Of a stretch of DNA of 64,000 nt, positions 31,754 to 47,297 are shown piece after piece (the stretch's first letter is position 1; each line of letters begins with the position of its first letter). Under the pieces are notes generated by a model, which had not been told where the DNA came from, ran no database searches, and saw only the letters and a program-made list of their open reading frames with translations. The stretch covers positions 124,001 to 188,000 of the forward strand of contig NZ_JAVHUY010000002.1 of the NCBI RefSeq assembly GCF_031085175.1, in the 5' to 3' direction. A program made the translations under genes and the position numbers. This stretch comes from Phytohabitans maris (GTDB lineage Bacteria > Actinomycetota > Actinomycetes > Mycobacteriales > Micromonosporaceae).

Positions 31754-32617
31754 TCAGCCCTCCTGCTGCTCACTGGCGGCGGCGGTGGCGGCCGGCGCGG
31801 CCTCCACGGGTGCGGACTGCGCCGCCGAAGCGGACTGCTCGGCAGCCGCCGCGGCCGCGGCACGGCCCGCCTCGGTGCCGCCGGCGGTCGTACCGGACGA
31901 GCCGGAACGGCCACGGCGCGGGCGCTCGGGACGGTCGCCCCGCTCACGGCGCGGGCGCCCCTGCGGTGCCTCGGCCGGAGCCTCGCGACCCGGTACGGCG
32001 TCGCCCTTGTAGATCCACACCTTCACGCCGATCCGGCCGAAGGTGGTGCGCGCCTCGAAGAAGCCGTACTCGATGTTGGCCCGCAGCGTGTGCAGCGGCA
32101 CCCGGCCCTCGCGGTAGAACTCCGTACGGCTCATCTCGGCGCCGCCCAGGCGGCCCGAGACCTGCACCCGGATGCCCCGCACGATCGGGTTCTTCATCGC
32201 GGACTGCATCGCCTTGCGCATGGCCCGCCGGAAGCTGACCCGGCTGGACAGCTGCTCGGCCACGCCCTGCGCGACGAGCTGCGCGTCCGACTCGGGGCTC
32301 TTCACCTCGAGGATGTTGAGCTGCACCTGCTTGCCGGTGAGCTTTTCCAGCTCGCCGCGGATGCGGTCGGCCTCCGCGCCCTTGCGGCCGATGACGATGC
32401 CCGGCCGGGCGGTGTGGATGTCGACCCGTACCCGGTCACGGGTGCGCTCGATGTCCACCTTGGAGATACCGGCGCGCTCCAGGCCCTTGGACATCATCCG
32501 CCGGATCTTCACGTCCTCGGCGATGTAGTCCTTGTAGAGCTTGTCCGCGTACCAGCGGGACTTCCAGTCGGTGGAGATGCCGAGCCGGAACCCGTGCGGG
32601 TGAACCTTCTGACCCAT
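31754..32617 (-). CDS. rpsC: 30S ribosomal protein S3
   Basis: 287 residues against 233 in E. coli. The core ([16 protein letters not shown] motif [27 protein letters not shown] and the mRNA-entry [10 protein letters not shown]) ends near residue 215. A ~70-residue tail follows, first Arg/Pro-rich ([19 protein letters not shown]) and then Ala/Ser-rich. The ATG overlaps the rplV stop (TAATG). Confidence 0.98.
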   Translation of the reverse strand: MGQKVHPHGFRLGISTDWKSRWYADKLYKDYIAEDVKIRRMMSKGLERAGISKVDIERTRDRVRVDIHTARPGIVIGRKGAEADRIRGELEKLTGKQVQLNILEVKSPESDAQLVAQGVAEQLSSRVSFRRAMRKAMQSAMKNPIVRGIRVQVSGRLGGAEMSRTEFYREGRVPLHTLRANIEYGFFEARTTFGRIGVKVWIYKGDAVPGREAPAEAPQGRPRRERGDRPERPRRGRSGSSGTTAGGTEAGRAAAAAAAEQSASAAQSAPVEAAPAATAAASEQQEG

Positions 32618-33087
32618 TACTCGGTCCCTTCCTCGGCGGTCGTCTCCGCCTTCGTCTCAGCCGGCGCGGCCGCCTTCTTCGCGGGCGCTGCCTTCTTGGC
32701 CGCGGCCTTGCGCGGAGCCGCCGGCGCGACCGCCTCCACCGCGACGGTGATGTGGCAGGTGCGCTTGCGGATCCGGTACGCCCGGCCCTGCGCCCGCGGC
32801 TGGAACCGCTTGAGCGTCGGCCCCTCGTCGACGTACGCCTCGCTGACGAGCAGCGCGTCGGGGTCCAGCCGCTCGTTGTTCTCGGCGTTCGCGATCGCGC
32901 TGGCCAGCACCTTGTAGACCTGCTCGCTGGCCGCCTGCGGCGCGAACTTCAGCACCGTGAGCGCCTCCTGCGCGGGCAGACCGCGGACGAGGTTGACCAC
33001 ACGGCGCGCCTTCGTCGGCGAGATGCGCACGTGACGCGCAACCGCCCGCGCGCCCGGAAGCGCCGGAGCGTCGCCCTTAACTGGCAT
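32617..33087 (-). CDS. rplV: 50S ribosomal protein L22
   Basis: 156 residues against 110 in E. coli. The core has [51 protein letters not shown] and the tunnel hairpin [26 protein letters not shown], the macrolide-facing loop, which looks wild type. A ~40-residue Ala/Lys/Pro tail ([17 protein letters not shown]) then an acidic end is added. Confidence 0.98.
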   Translation of the reverse strand: MPVKGDAPALPGARAVARHVRISPTKARRVVNLVRGLPAQEALTVLKFAPQAASEQVYKVLASAIANAENNERLDPDALLVSEAYVDEGPTLKRFQPRAQGRAYRIRKRTCHITVAVEAVAPAAPRKAAAKKAAPAKKAAAPAETKAETTAEEGTE

Positions 33088-33127
33088 CGCTGTAACCCCT
33101 TGATCCTTTATCCGTAGTCCTGCCGCT

Positions 33128-33409
33128 TTACCGGCGCCGGCTCTTGCGGTCGTCCTTCTCGTGACCCTTGAACGTGCGGGTCAGCGCGAACTCGCCGAGC
33201 TTGTGCCCGACCATCGCCTCGGTGATGAACACCGGGACGTGCTTGCGACCGTCGTGCACCGCGATCGTGTGCCCGAGCATCTCGGGGATGATCGTCGAAC
33301 GCCGCGACCAGGTCTTGATGACGTTCTTGGAGCCCTTGTCGTTTTGTGCCTCCACCTTCTTCACCAGGTGGTCGTCGACGAAGGGGCCCTTCTTGAGACT
33401 GCGTGGCAT
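33128..33409 (-). CDS. rpsS: 30S ribosomal protein S19
   Basis: 93-residue head protein next to S13. [78 protein letters not shown] are canonical. Preceded by a 96-nt gap holding repeat family A (longer copy). Confidence 0.98.
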   Translation of the reverse strand: MPRSLKKGPFVDDHLVKKVEAQNDKGSKNVIKTWSRRSTIIPEMLGHTIAVHDGRKHVPVFITEAMVGHKLGEFALTRTFKGHEKDDRKSRRR

Positions 33410-33411
33410 TG

Positions 33412-33500
33412 CTTACCTCTCGCTCACGACTGCGGGGCTCGCGCCCTCGCTCAGCGTCGGAGCGGCACGGTCCGCGCCGCTCACTCCTCGCGCTCGCATG
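33412..33500. repeat. Intergenic repeat (family A, longer copy) between rplB and rpsS
   Basis: On the coding strand: TGCGAGCGCGAGGAGTGAGCG, a ~35-nt insert with a GCGGACCGTGCCGC-type hairpin, then GCGCGAGCCCCGCAGTCGTGAGCGAG. The GAGCGCGAGGAG and CCCCGCAGTC parts match the rplF-rplR copy. Apart from the rpsS ribosome site the gap carries nothing else. Confidence 0.6.
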
Positions 33501-33505
33501 GGGAA

Positions 33506-34345
33506 CTAACCCCGCTTCCGGTTGGCGTAACGACGGCGAACGATCAGCCGGTCGCTCGGCAGACCCTTGCGGCGGGTGCGACCCTCCGGCTTGCCCTGGG
33601 GGTTGACCGGGTGGCGACCACCGGAGGTCTTACCCTCACCACCACCGTGCGGGTGGTCGACCGGGTTCATCGCGACACCGCGGACGGTCGGGCGCTTGCC
33701 CTTCCACCGCATCCGGCCGGCCTTACCCCAGTTGATGTTGGACTGGTCGGCGTTGCCGATCTCGCCGACGGTGGCGCGGCAGCGCACGTCGACGCGGCGG
33801 ATCTCACCCGAGGGCATCCGGAGCGTCGCGTACGCGCCCTCGCGGCCGAGCAGCTGGATGCCGACGCCGGCCGAGCGGGCCAGCTTGGCGCCGCCGCCCG
33901 GGCGCAGCTCCACGCAGTGGATCTGGGTACCCACCGGGATGTTGCGTAGCGGCAGGTTGTTGCCCGGCTTGATGTCGGCACCCGGGCCGGACTCGACCCG
34001 GTCGCCCTGCTTGAGGTCCTTCGGCGCGACGATGTAGCGCTTCTCGCCGTCGGCGTAGTGCAGCAGCGCGATGCGCGCGGTGCGGTTGGGGTCGTACTCG
34101 ATGTGCGCGACCTTCGCCGGTACGCCGTCCTTGTCGACCCGCTTGAAGTCGATCAGCCGGTACTGGCGCTTGTGCCCGCCGCCCTGGTGACGAGTGGTGA
34201 TCTTTCCACTCGCGTTGCGGCCGCCCTTCTTGGGCAGCGGCACCAGAAGCGACTTCTCCGGCGTCGACCGGGTGATCTCGGCGAAGTCGGCGACGCTGGA
34301 GCCACGGCGGCCCGGCGACGTCGGCTTGTACTTACGAATCGGCAT
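33506..34345 (-). CDS. rplB: 50S ribosomal protein L2
   Basis: 279-residue peptidyl-transferase-centre protein. [48 protein letters not shown], and the critical His loop [30 protein letters not shown] are intact. ATG start, 15 nt after rplW. Confidence 0.98.
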   Translation of the reverse strand: MPIRKYKPTSPGRRGSSVADFAEITRSTPEKSLLVPLPKKGGRNASGKITTRHQGGGHKRQYRLIDFKRVDKDGVPAKVAHIEYDPNRTARIALLHYADGEKRYIVAPKDLKQGDRVESGPGADIKPGNNLPLRNIPVGTQIHCVELRPGGGAKLARSAGVGIQLLGREGAYATLRMPSGEIRRVDVRCRATVGEIGNADQSNINWGKAGRMRWKGKRPTVRGVAMNPVDHPHGGGEGKTSGGRHPVNPQGKPEGRTRRKGLPSDRLIVRRRYANRKRG

Positions 34346-34360
34346 GATTTAAACAACCCC

Positions 34361-34663
34361 TCAGCTGACCGGGCCGCCGAAGGCCTCGATGCGGTCACCG
34401 TCAGCCAGCTTCACCAGCGCCCGCTTGGTGGCCTTGCGCTGCCCCCAGCCGGTGCGGGTGCGCTTGCGCTTGCCCTCGCGGTTGGCGGTGTTGACCGTCA
34501 GCACGCGGACGTTGAAGATCTGCTGGATAGCGATCTTGATCTGGGTCTTGTTGGCGTCCGGCCGGACCAGGAACGTGTACCAGTTCTGGTCCAGAACGCT
34601 GTAGCTCTTCTCGGACACGACCGGCGCGATGATGATGTCGCGCGGATCCGGGATGGTGGTCAC
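34361..34663 (-). CDS. rplW: 50S ribosomal protein L23
   Basis: 100-residue protein at the tunnel exit that docks trigger factor and [52 protein letters not shown] and [23 protein letters not shown] define it. GTG start overlaps the rplD stop by 4 nt; the surrounding open frame extends far upstream in rplD but is not coding. Confidence 0.97.
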   Translation of the reverse strand: MTTIPDPRDIIIAPVVSEKSYSVLDQNWYTFLVRPDANKTQIKIAIQQIFNVRVLTVNTANREGKRKRTRTGWGQRKATKRALVKLADGDRIEAFGGPVS

Positions 34664-35316
34664 TTGTCGGCCTCCGTCTCGTCCGCCGGCGTCCCGCCCA
34701 GGAACTCGGCGAGCGCGTCCTTGGTGAACACGACGTCGTCGGCGACCAGCACGTCGTACGTGTTGAGCTGGCCGGCCTCGATGAGATGCACGCCCTGGCC
34801 GCCGAGGTTGCGCAGCGACAGCCAGTTGAGCTCGTCGTCGGCGGTGAGCACGACCAGTACGCGCTTGCGCTCGGTCGCGGCGCGCAACGTCTTGAGCGCG
34901 GCCTTCGTCGACGGCGTCTCGCCGGTGACGAACGCCTCGACGACGTGCAGGCGACCCTCGCGGGCCCGGTCGGAGAGGGCGCCACGCAGCGCGGCGACCT
35001 TCATCTTCTTCGGGGTCCGCTGGCTGTAGTCGCGCGGCACCGGGCCGTGCACCACGCCACCGCCGGTGAACTGCGGCGCGCGGATCGAGCCCTGGCGGGC
35101 GCGGCCGGTGCCCTTCTGCTTGTAGGGCTTCTTGCCGCCGCCGGCGACCTCGCCGCGGGTCTTGGCCTTGTGCGTGCCTTGGCGGGCGGCCGCGAGCTGG
35201 GCCACCACGACCTGGTGCATCAGCGGGATGTTCGCCTGTACGTCGAACACCTCGGCGGGCAGCTCGACCGTGCCGGCCGTCGTGCCCTCGGGGGTCAGTA
35301 CGCCAACCGTGGTCAC
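34660..35316 (-). CDS. rplD: 50S ribosomal protein L4
   Basis: 218-residue protein with a tunnel-lining loop, and in enterobacteria the repressor of the S10 operon. The loop [51 protein letters not shown] is conserved. GTG start overlaps the rplC stop by 4 nt. Confidence 0.98.
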   Translation of the reverse strand: MTTVGVLTPEGTTAGTVELPAEVFDVQANIPLMHQVVVAQLAAARQGTHKAKTRGEVAGGGKKPYKQKGTGRARQGSIRAPQFTGGGVVHGPVPRDYSQRTPKKMKVAALRGALSDRAREGRLHVVEAFVTGETPSTKAALKTLRAATERKRVLVVLTADDELNWLSLRNLGGQGVHLIEAGQLNTYDVLVADDVVFTKDALAEFLGGTPADETEADK

Positions 35317-35975
35317 TTCGCGGCACCGCCCTTCGACTTCGCCTTGGCCGCGGTGCGGACCAGCACGAGCGCGCCGGCCGGGCCGGGGATCGCGCCCTTC
35401 ACCAGCAGCAGGTTGTTTTCCGGGTCGATCGCCTGCACCGTGAGGTTTTGCACGGTGTAGCGCACGCCGCCCATGCGACCGGCCATCCGGACGCCCTTGA
35501 AGACGCGACCGGGGGTCGCGCAGGCGCCGATCGAGCCGGGCGAGCGGTGCTTGCGCTCGACACCGTGGCTGGCGCGCAGGCCGTGGAAGCCGTGCCGCTT
35601 CATGACGCCGGCGAAGCCCTTGCCCTTGGTCTTGCCGGTGACGTCGATGGCGGTGCCCGCCTCGAACGCCTCGACGGTGACCTCCTGGCCGAGCTCGTAC
35701 TCACTCGCGTCGGTCGTGCGCAGCTCGACGATGTGGCGCCGCGGCGCGGTGCCGGCCTTCTCGAAGTGACCGGTGCGCGGCTTGTTGACCTTGCGCGGGT
35801 CGACGGCGCCGAACGCCAGCTGCACCGCGGCGTACCCGTCCTTGTCGGCGGTCCGCACCTGGGTCACGACGCACGGGCCGGCCTGCACCACGGTCACCGG
35901 GACAACCCTGTTGTTGTCCCAGACCTGGGTCATGCCGAGCTTGGCGCCCAGGATGCCCTTCACTTGCCTGTCCAT
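35313..35975 (-). CDS. rplC: 50S ribosomal protein L3
   Basis: 220-residue assembly initiator reaching the peptidyl-transferase centre. [71 protein letters not shown] (the central loop with the conserved [15 protein letters not shown]) are present. 13 nt after rpsJ. Confidence 0.98.
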   Translation of the reverse strand: MDRQVKGILGAKLGMTQVWDNNRVVPVTVVQAGPCVVTQVRTADKDGYAAVQLAFGAVDPRKVNKPRTGHFEKAGTAPRRHIVELRTTDASEYELGQEVTVEAFEAGTAIDVTGKTKGKGFAGVMKRHGFHGLRASHGVERKHRSPGSIGACATPGRVFKGVRMAGRMGGVRYTVQNLTVQAIDPENNLLLVKGAIPGPAGALVLVRTAAKAKSKGGAAK

Positions 35976-35988
35976 GAGTTCGCAGTCC

Positions 35989-36297
35989 CTACAGCTTGAT
36001 CTCGATGTCGACGCCAGCCGGCAGGTCGAGGCGCATGAGCGAGTCGACCGTCTTGGGGGTCGGGTCGATGATGTCGATCAGACGCTTGTGCGTGCGCATC
36101 TCGAAGTGCTCGCGCGAGTCCTTGTACTTGTGCGGCGACCGGATCACGCAGTAGCGGTTGATCTCGGTCGGCAGCGGCACCGGGCCCGCGACCTGAGCAC
36201 CGGTACGGGTCACCGTCTCCACGATCTTCCGAGCCGAGGAGTCGACGACCTCGTGGTCATAGGCCTTGAGCCGGATGCGGATCTTCTGTCCCGCCAT
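35989..36297 (-). CDS. rpsJ: 30S ribosomal protein S10
   Basis: 102-residue head protein, also the NusE partner of NusB in antitermination. [75 protein letters not shown] is complete. This ATG has GAAGGAAAC upstream; the open frame continues 18 codons further but without S10 sequence. First gene of the S10 operon, after a 284-nt leader. Confidence 0.98.
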   Translation of the reverse strand: MAGQKIRIRLKAYDHEVVDSSARKIVETVTRTGAQVAGPVPLPTEINRYCVIRSPHKYKDSREHFEMRTHKRLIDIIDPTPKTVDSLMRLDLPAGVDIEIKL

Positions 36298-36581
36298 GGT
36301 GGCTTCGTTTCCTTCTCTCGCGATGCCGCTGTGTTGCGGATGGCTGTCCATCCCTTGGCCGACCCCCGCGGTCGGGCGTGTCGCGCCTACGGGCCAGGCT
36401 CCGCCCCAAACCCTGGGGCCGATCCTGGTTGGTTGCGGGGGTCAAGGCACCGGGCGTGTCAACACACCCCCGGCCACCGCGCGGAAGTGGCTGGCCGCCT
36501 GGGCAGCCAGCCACCCCACAAAGCGCAACCTGACTAGTATGCCGTACTACCGCACGGCAGGTCTAATCGGGGTTACTCAGT
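36298..36581 (-). promoter_or_regulatory. S10 operon leader and promoter region
   Basis: 284 nt between the tuf stop and rpsJ. On the leftward strand two tandem -35-like boxes, TTGACA and TTGACC, lie 17 nt apart around 36440-36465, without a clear -10. A small hairpin (TGCCGT/ACGGCA, 36540-36559) follows tuf. A 19-bp element (36365-36383) identical to one in the rpsL leader lies about 70 nt before rpsJ; here it can fold as CCGACC-GCGGG-GGTCGG. Confidence 0.5.
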
Positions 36582-37775
<1,194 letters not shown>

Positions 37776-37859
37776 TGGTGTCCTCCTGTGGACTTCTTGG
37801 TTCGTACGCTTGGTCTTGCAACTGTGCGGCCATCAGGCCCGGTCTGGTGCGGTCCGACT

Positions 37860-37940
37860 ACTCGCCCGTCGCCTCGGCTGAGCCAGCCTCGGCTCGGCCA
37901 CGAACTCGTGCTCCTCGGTCGCTAGCGCTCCCTGCGGCGT

Positions 37941-37943
<3 letters not shown>
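37860..37943. repeat. Intergenic repeat (family B) after fusA
   Basis: On the coding strand, starting at the fusA stop: TGAACGCCGCAGGGAGCGCT, AGCGACCGAGGAGCACGAGTTC, then GTGGCCGAGCCGAGGCTGGC, with CGAGGC/GCCTCG-type self-complementarity. The GGGAGCGCTAGCGACCGAGGAG part is in the same GAGCG/AGCGA style as family A but is a different sequence. No gene function is apparent. Confidence 0.5.
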
Positions 37944-40040
<2,097 letters not shown>

Positions 40041-40087
40041 GGTAATCCCTACTTCGTCGTCTCGTCGGGTGCTGGTCGTGCGACCAA

Positions 40088-40147
40088 TTTTCGGCCTCCG
40101 CAGGCTCTCGGCCCTGTTGCGGCCTCGCGCGATGCTACGGCCGAAAA
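40088..40147 (-). other. Long inverted repeat in the rpsG-fusA gap
   Basis: Nine-bp perfect arms TTTTCGGCC and GGCCGAAAA are separated by 42 nt which contain further pairable GGCC runs. Right after it, on the leftward strand, comes a second small perfect hairpin GGTCG-CA-CGACC. The structure lies 7 nt after the rpsG stop and may be an RNA structure that sets fusA/tuf expression. Confidence 0.5.
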
Positions 40148-40153
40148 GGGTCG

Positions 40154-40624
40154 TTACCAGCGGTAGTGGGCGAAGGCCTTGTTGGACTCCGCCATCTTGT
40201 GGGTGTCCTCGCGCCGCTTCACCGAGGCGCCGAGGCCGTTGCTCGCGTCGAGCAGCTCGTTTTGCAGCCGCTCGATCATGGTCTTCTCCCGCCGGGCCTT
40301 CGAGTACTGCACCAGCCAGCGCAGGCCCAGGGTGGTCGCCCGGGACGGGCGCACCTCGACCGGCACCTGGTAGGTCGCGCCACCGACACGGCGGCTGCGG
40401 ACCTCGAGGGTCGGCTTGACGTTGTCCATCGCGCGCTTGAGAGTCACGACCGGGTCGGTGCCGGTCTTCTCCCGGCAGCCCTCCAGGGCGCCGTACACGA
40501 CACGCTCGGCGAGCTGGCGCTTGCCGCGCATCAGGATCTTGTTGACCAGCTGCGTGACCAGCGGGGAGTTGTACACCGGGTCGGCGATCAGCGGCCGGCG
40601 CGGCGCGGGGCCCTTACGCGGCAT
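40154..40624 (-). CDS. rpsG: 30S ribosomal protein S7
   Basis: 156-residue head assembly protein. [48 protein letters not shown] and the beta-hairpin [30 protein letters not shown] are canonical. It follows rpsL after 1 nt. Confidence 0.98.
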   Translation of the reverse strand: MPRKGPAPRRPLIADPVYNSPLVTQLVNKILMRGKRQLAERVVYGALEGCREKTGTDPVVTLKRAMDNVKPTLEVRSRRVGGATYQVPVEVRPSRATTLGLRWLVQYSKARREKTMIERLQNELLDASNGLGASVKRREDTHKMAESNKAFAHYRW

Positions 40625-40625
40625 G

Positions 40626-41000
40626 TCAGCTCTTCTCCTTCTTCGCGCCGTAGCGGCTGCGCGCCTGCTTGCGGTTGCGGACGCCCTGGGTGTCCAGCGA
40701 ACCGCGGACGATCTTGTAGCGCACGCCGGGGAGGTCCTTCACCCGGCCGCCACGCACGAGCACGATCGAGTGCTCCTGCAGGTTGTGGCCGACACCGGGG
40801 ATGTAGGCGGTGACCTCGATCTGGCTGCTCAGCTTCACACGAGCGACCTTGCGCAGCGCCGAGTTCGGCTTCTTGGGGGTGGTGGTGTACACGCGGGTGC
40901 ACACTCCGCGCCGCTGGGGGCTCCCCTTCAGCGCCGGGGTCTTGGTCTTGCTCGTCTTGGCCTGCCGGCCCTTGCGGACCAACTGCTGGATCGTGGGCAC
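40626..41000 (-). CDS. rpsL: 30S ribosomal protein S12
   Basis: 124-residue decoding-centre protein, identical in length to E. coli S12. Lys43 (TTPKKPNSA) and Lys88 ([10 protein letters not shown]), where streptomycin resistance arises, are both the sensitive wild type. GTG start with GGAG 8 nt upstream. First gene of the str operon. Confidence 0.98.
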   Translation of the reverse strand: MPTIQQLVRKGRQAKTSKTKTPALKGSPQRRGVCTRVYTTTPKKPNSALRKVARVKLSSQIEVTAYIPGVGHNLQEHSIVLVRGGRVKDLPGVRYKIVRGSLDTQGVRNRKQARSRYGAKKEKS

Positions 41001-41463
41001 CGGGTTTCTCCGCTCCCTCTTCCTGTCGTGCGTGCCTTTGTCTGTGTGCCGTACCTCTTCGCCGGCCGGCCGCGGCCGACCTGGCGTTGTCGCCGGGTGG
41101 CCCTAGTCCTCCCGGCACCCGCGGTCGGGCGTGTCGTCCGGCACACGGTTGCGGCGCGCGCTGGCACGTGCACCGCGTTTGTCTCGTTGCCCGTGTCGCG
41201 GCCCACCATGATGGCGCACGCACGGATTGCCCGGGCACGCCCGGGCACGAGGGGAAAGAGTACCCACCGTGAGCGCACAGGTCAAAACGGGGGACCCGTC
41301 TTTGCCTTCTCACCCGCGGCGAACCACTCCAGTGCTCCAGTGTACCCGCTCTCCCGCGGGACTACTCCTGCCTACCGCGGTGGCCGCTGACGTTCACCGG
41401 CGGCCACCGGCCACCGGTCACCCGGCGCCGGCGAAAGCCGGCAGAAGGTTGGTGGCCGCCGCG
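41001..41463 (-). other. Gene-free stretch: str operon leader and promoter
   Basis: 463 nt without a supportable gene. It holds the rpsL promoter, a ~250-nt leader with a 19-bp element (41118-41136) repeated in the S10 leader, CCCGGGCACG direct repeats (41229-41247), and about 180 nt beyond the promoter up to the DUF4190-like gene in which I see nothing else, apart from short GCCGGCG palindromes just after that gene. Confidence 0.6.
41257..41285 (-). promoter_or_regulatory. Promoter of the str operon (rpsL-rpsG-fusA-tuf)
   Basis: On the leftward strand: -35 TTGACC, exactly 17 nt, -10 TACTCT, a good match to the principal sigma factor consensus in actinobacteria. Start of transcription is expected near 41250, giving a leader of about 250 nt. 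Confidence 0.65.
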
Positions 41464-42822
41464 CTAGACGCTCACCTGGATCAGCAGGGAAAGCCCGAGG
41501 CCGAGCAGCGTGAGCCCCAGCCCGACCGCGCCGCAGACCAGGCCGGAGATGGCCACACCACGACCGGTGAACCGGATCCCGGCGACCGCCCGCCGGATCT
41601 GCCGCATGCCGAGCACCCCCAGCACGACGCCGGCGCCCCCGGCGAGCACAGCGATCATGGCGAACGCGCCAGCGACCCACGCGCCCCAGCCAGCCGAGGC
41701 GCCGACGAGGCCGAAGCACCACACCACCAACGACACGGCGATCGAACCAATTCCCGCCACCAGCGAACCGATGGCCAGTCCGGACGTCGCCGGCGGCACA
41801 TCGAGGTGAATGACCGCGAAGTTGGTGCCCGGGATCGCCTCCACCCGCTGCGGCGCCAGCCACGCCTCGCGCGGCGGTGGCTGTACCCCTGGGGTCCGCC
41901 CCCAGGACGCCGCCGCGGCCCCGGCCGGCTGCGGCATCGGGGCGGGGCGCGCACCGGGCGGCCAGCCCGCCGGCCATCTCCCCGGCGGCGGGACAGCGCC
42001 CGGCGCGGCTCCCGCCGGCCAGTGGGCGGCGCCCGGCGACCATGGCGCGGCTCCGGGCCGCGATGAGGCCGCTCCCGGCGGGGCGACACCATGTGGCAGG
42101 ACAACTCCGGGCGGTGGCAGGGCCCCCGGCACGACCGCTCCTGGCAGCGGCACGCCTCCCGGCGGCAGCACTCCCGGCGCTGGGCCACCTCCCAGCGGCA
42201 GGGCCGCTCCCGGCGCTGGGCCACCTCCCGGCGGTGCGGCGGCTCCTGGCGGTGCGGCGGCTTCCGGCGCGGGGCCGGATTCCGGTGTTGGGGCGGCTTC
42301 CGGCACGGGGGTGGCTTCCGGCGCGGGGCCGGCCTCCGGCGCGGGGGTGGCCTCCGGCGCGGGGCCGTTGAAGGACGGGCCTGGATGTGGTGCCGCTGGC
42401 TCGGGTGGCTGGGGCGTCGCCTCGGGCGCGGCGCTCGGCGCCGCCTCGTCGGCGGGCCGCCAACCCGGCGTGTCCTGCGGCTCACTAGACGGCCCGGCCT
42501 GCGGCGGGCTGGCGACGTCGTCTGCCGGCGCTCGCTCCGCCGCTCCCGGCGGCGTCTCCCGTCGCGGGCCGGTGGAGTCGGCCGCTCCCCCGGACGGCTC
42601 GTTCCCCGCCCCCGAACGCTCCCCCGGCTGCGGGTCCGCGACGCCCTCCGCCGGCTCGGACCGCCACAGGCCCGCAGCCCCGATCGGGCGCCCGGCCTCC
42701 CCCATCGGCCGCCCGGCCGCGCCCAGCGCGGAGTCGGCCTCGCCGAGGGGCGAGGCCCCGGGCTCACCGGCCGGGGCGGGCGGATCCTCGGGCCGCGCCG
42801 GCCGCGGCACCTCGTCCGTCAC
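41464..42822 (-). CDS. DUF4190-like membrane protein with a ~330-residue proline-rich head
   Basis: 452 residues. Residues 1-~325 are low complexity: Pro/Ala/Gly/Glu with tandem PAPEAxP and PGGGPAPG-type units, coded by near-repeated DNA (about 42220-42370 reads as GGCTTCCGGCGCGGGG variants). A short conserved segment AIPGTNFAVIHLDVPPATSG leads to four hydrophobic stretches of a DUF4190-like domain (LAIGSLVAGIGSIAVSLVVW, GAWVAGAFAMIAVLAGGAGVVLGVLG, GRGVAISGLVCGAVGLGLTLLGLGL). Function unknown; such proteins are common in actinobacteria. Lies between rpoC and rpsL, where no gene is needed. The gap to the next small membrane gene is 90 nt. Confidence 0.75.
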   Translation of the reverse strand: MTDEVPRPARPEDPPAPAGEPGASPLGEADSALGAAGRPMGEAGRPIGAAGLWRSEPAEGVADPQPGERSGAGNEPSGGAADSTGPRRETPPGAAERAPADDVASPPQAGPSSEPQDTPGWRPADEAAPSAAPEATPQPPEPAAPHPGPSFNGPAPEATPAPEAGPAPEATPVPEAAPTPESGPAPEAAAPPGAAAPPGGGPAPGAALPLGGGPAPGVLPPGGVPLPGAVVPGALPPPGVVLPHGVAPPGAASSRPGAAPWSPGAAHWPAGAAPGAVPPPGRWPAGWPPGARPAPMPQPAGAAAASWGRTPGVQPPPREAWLAPQRVEAIPGTNFAVIHLDVPPATSGLAIGSLVAGIGSIAVSLVVWCFGLVGASAGWGAWVAGAFAMIAVLAGGAGVVLGVLGMRQIRRAVAGIRFTGRGVAISGLVCGAVGLGLTLLGLGLSLLIQVSV

Positions 42823-42912
42823 TGCGCCCCCTCGCCTTCCACCCCGCCGGTCTCGACGGGCAGCGCCACGCGGGCCCGCCTCATGGCCCCGGCCGCCGGA
42901 AACACCGCCACG

Positions 42913-43260
42913 CTAGTCGATCCCGGGTGCGAAGTCGTGCCCCGCCGGCTGGCCGGCGAAGTCGACGACGCCGATCACCACCGCGACGACCAGCGACGTG
43001 GCGGCCAGCGCGACGCCGACCCAGGCCAGCTTTTCACCGCGGCGCAGCCAGGCCGAGCCGGTCAGATAACCCCCCGACCGGAACGCCTCGCGGCGCGCCT
43101 GCCCGGCCAGTGCGATCGCGATCGTGGCCGGCACCAGTCCACCCACGAACGGGCCGGTGACCAGCGCGACCAGCCCCAGGGCAAACACCGTGCCGGCCTT
43201 GGTGGAGCGCACCGGCTCGGGGTCGAGCGGATGGCGCAGGGCGGCCGGCGAAGTGGTCAC
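42913..43260 (-). CDS. Small membrane protein (DUF4190-like), function unknown
   Basis: 115 residues with two or three membrane segments (about 24-52, TVFALGLVALVTGPFVGGLVPATIAIALAG, and 75-98, KLAWVGVALAATSLVVAVVIGVVDF). The polar loop GQARREAFRSGGYLTGSAWLRRGE between them is the segment that resembles DUF4190 proteins. Near the larger DUF4190-like gene on the same strand, suggesting a pair. A strong terminator separates it from rpoC. Confidence 0.75.
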   Translation of the reverse strand: MTTSPAALRHPLDPEPVRSTKAGTVFALGLVALVTGPFVGGLVPATIAIALAGQARREAFRSGGYLTGSAWLRRGEKLAWVGVALAATSLVVAVVIGVVDFAGQPAGHDFAPGID

Positions 43261-43279
43261 GCAACCAGCCTACAAACCG

Positions 43280-43312
43280 GAAGCGCCCCGCACGTGGTGT
43301 GCGGGGCGCTTC
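43280..43312 (-). terminator. Terminator after rpoC
   Basis: Perfect 14-bp arms GAAGCGCCCCGCAC and GTGCGGGGCGCTTC around a 5-nt loop, 16 nt after the rpoC stop. On the leftward strand it is followed by CGGTTTGTAGG. One of the clearest terminators in the window. Confidence 0.9.
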
Positions 43313-43327
43313 GCGACGGACCAGGAC

Positions 43328-47215
<3,888 letters not shown>

Positions 47216-47297
47216 TTTATGTCCCTCGAGTCGTGTCGTATCTCTTGCCAGCTCATGGGGTGGGTCGGGGGTGAGGTGTCACCCCCGACCCGCCACC

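Noticed and set aside
36430-36470. Tandem TTGACA/TTGACC as a firm S10 promoter
   Set aside because: No TANNNT hexamer at 16-19 nt downstream of either box, so I list it only as part of the leader region.
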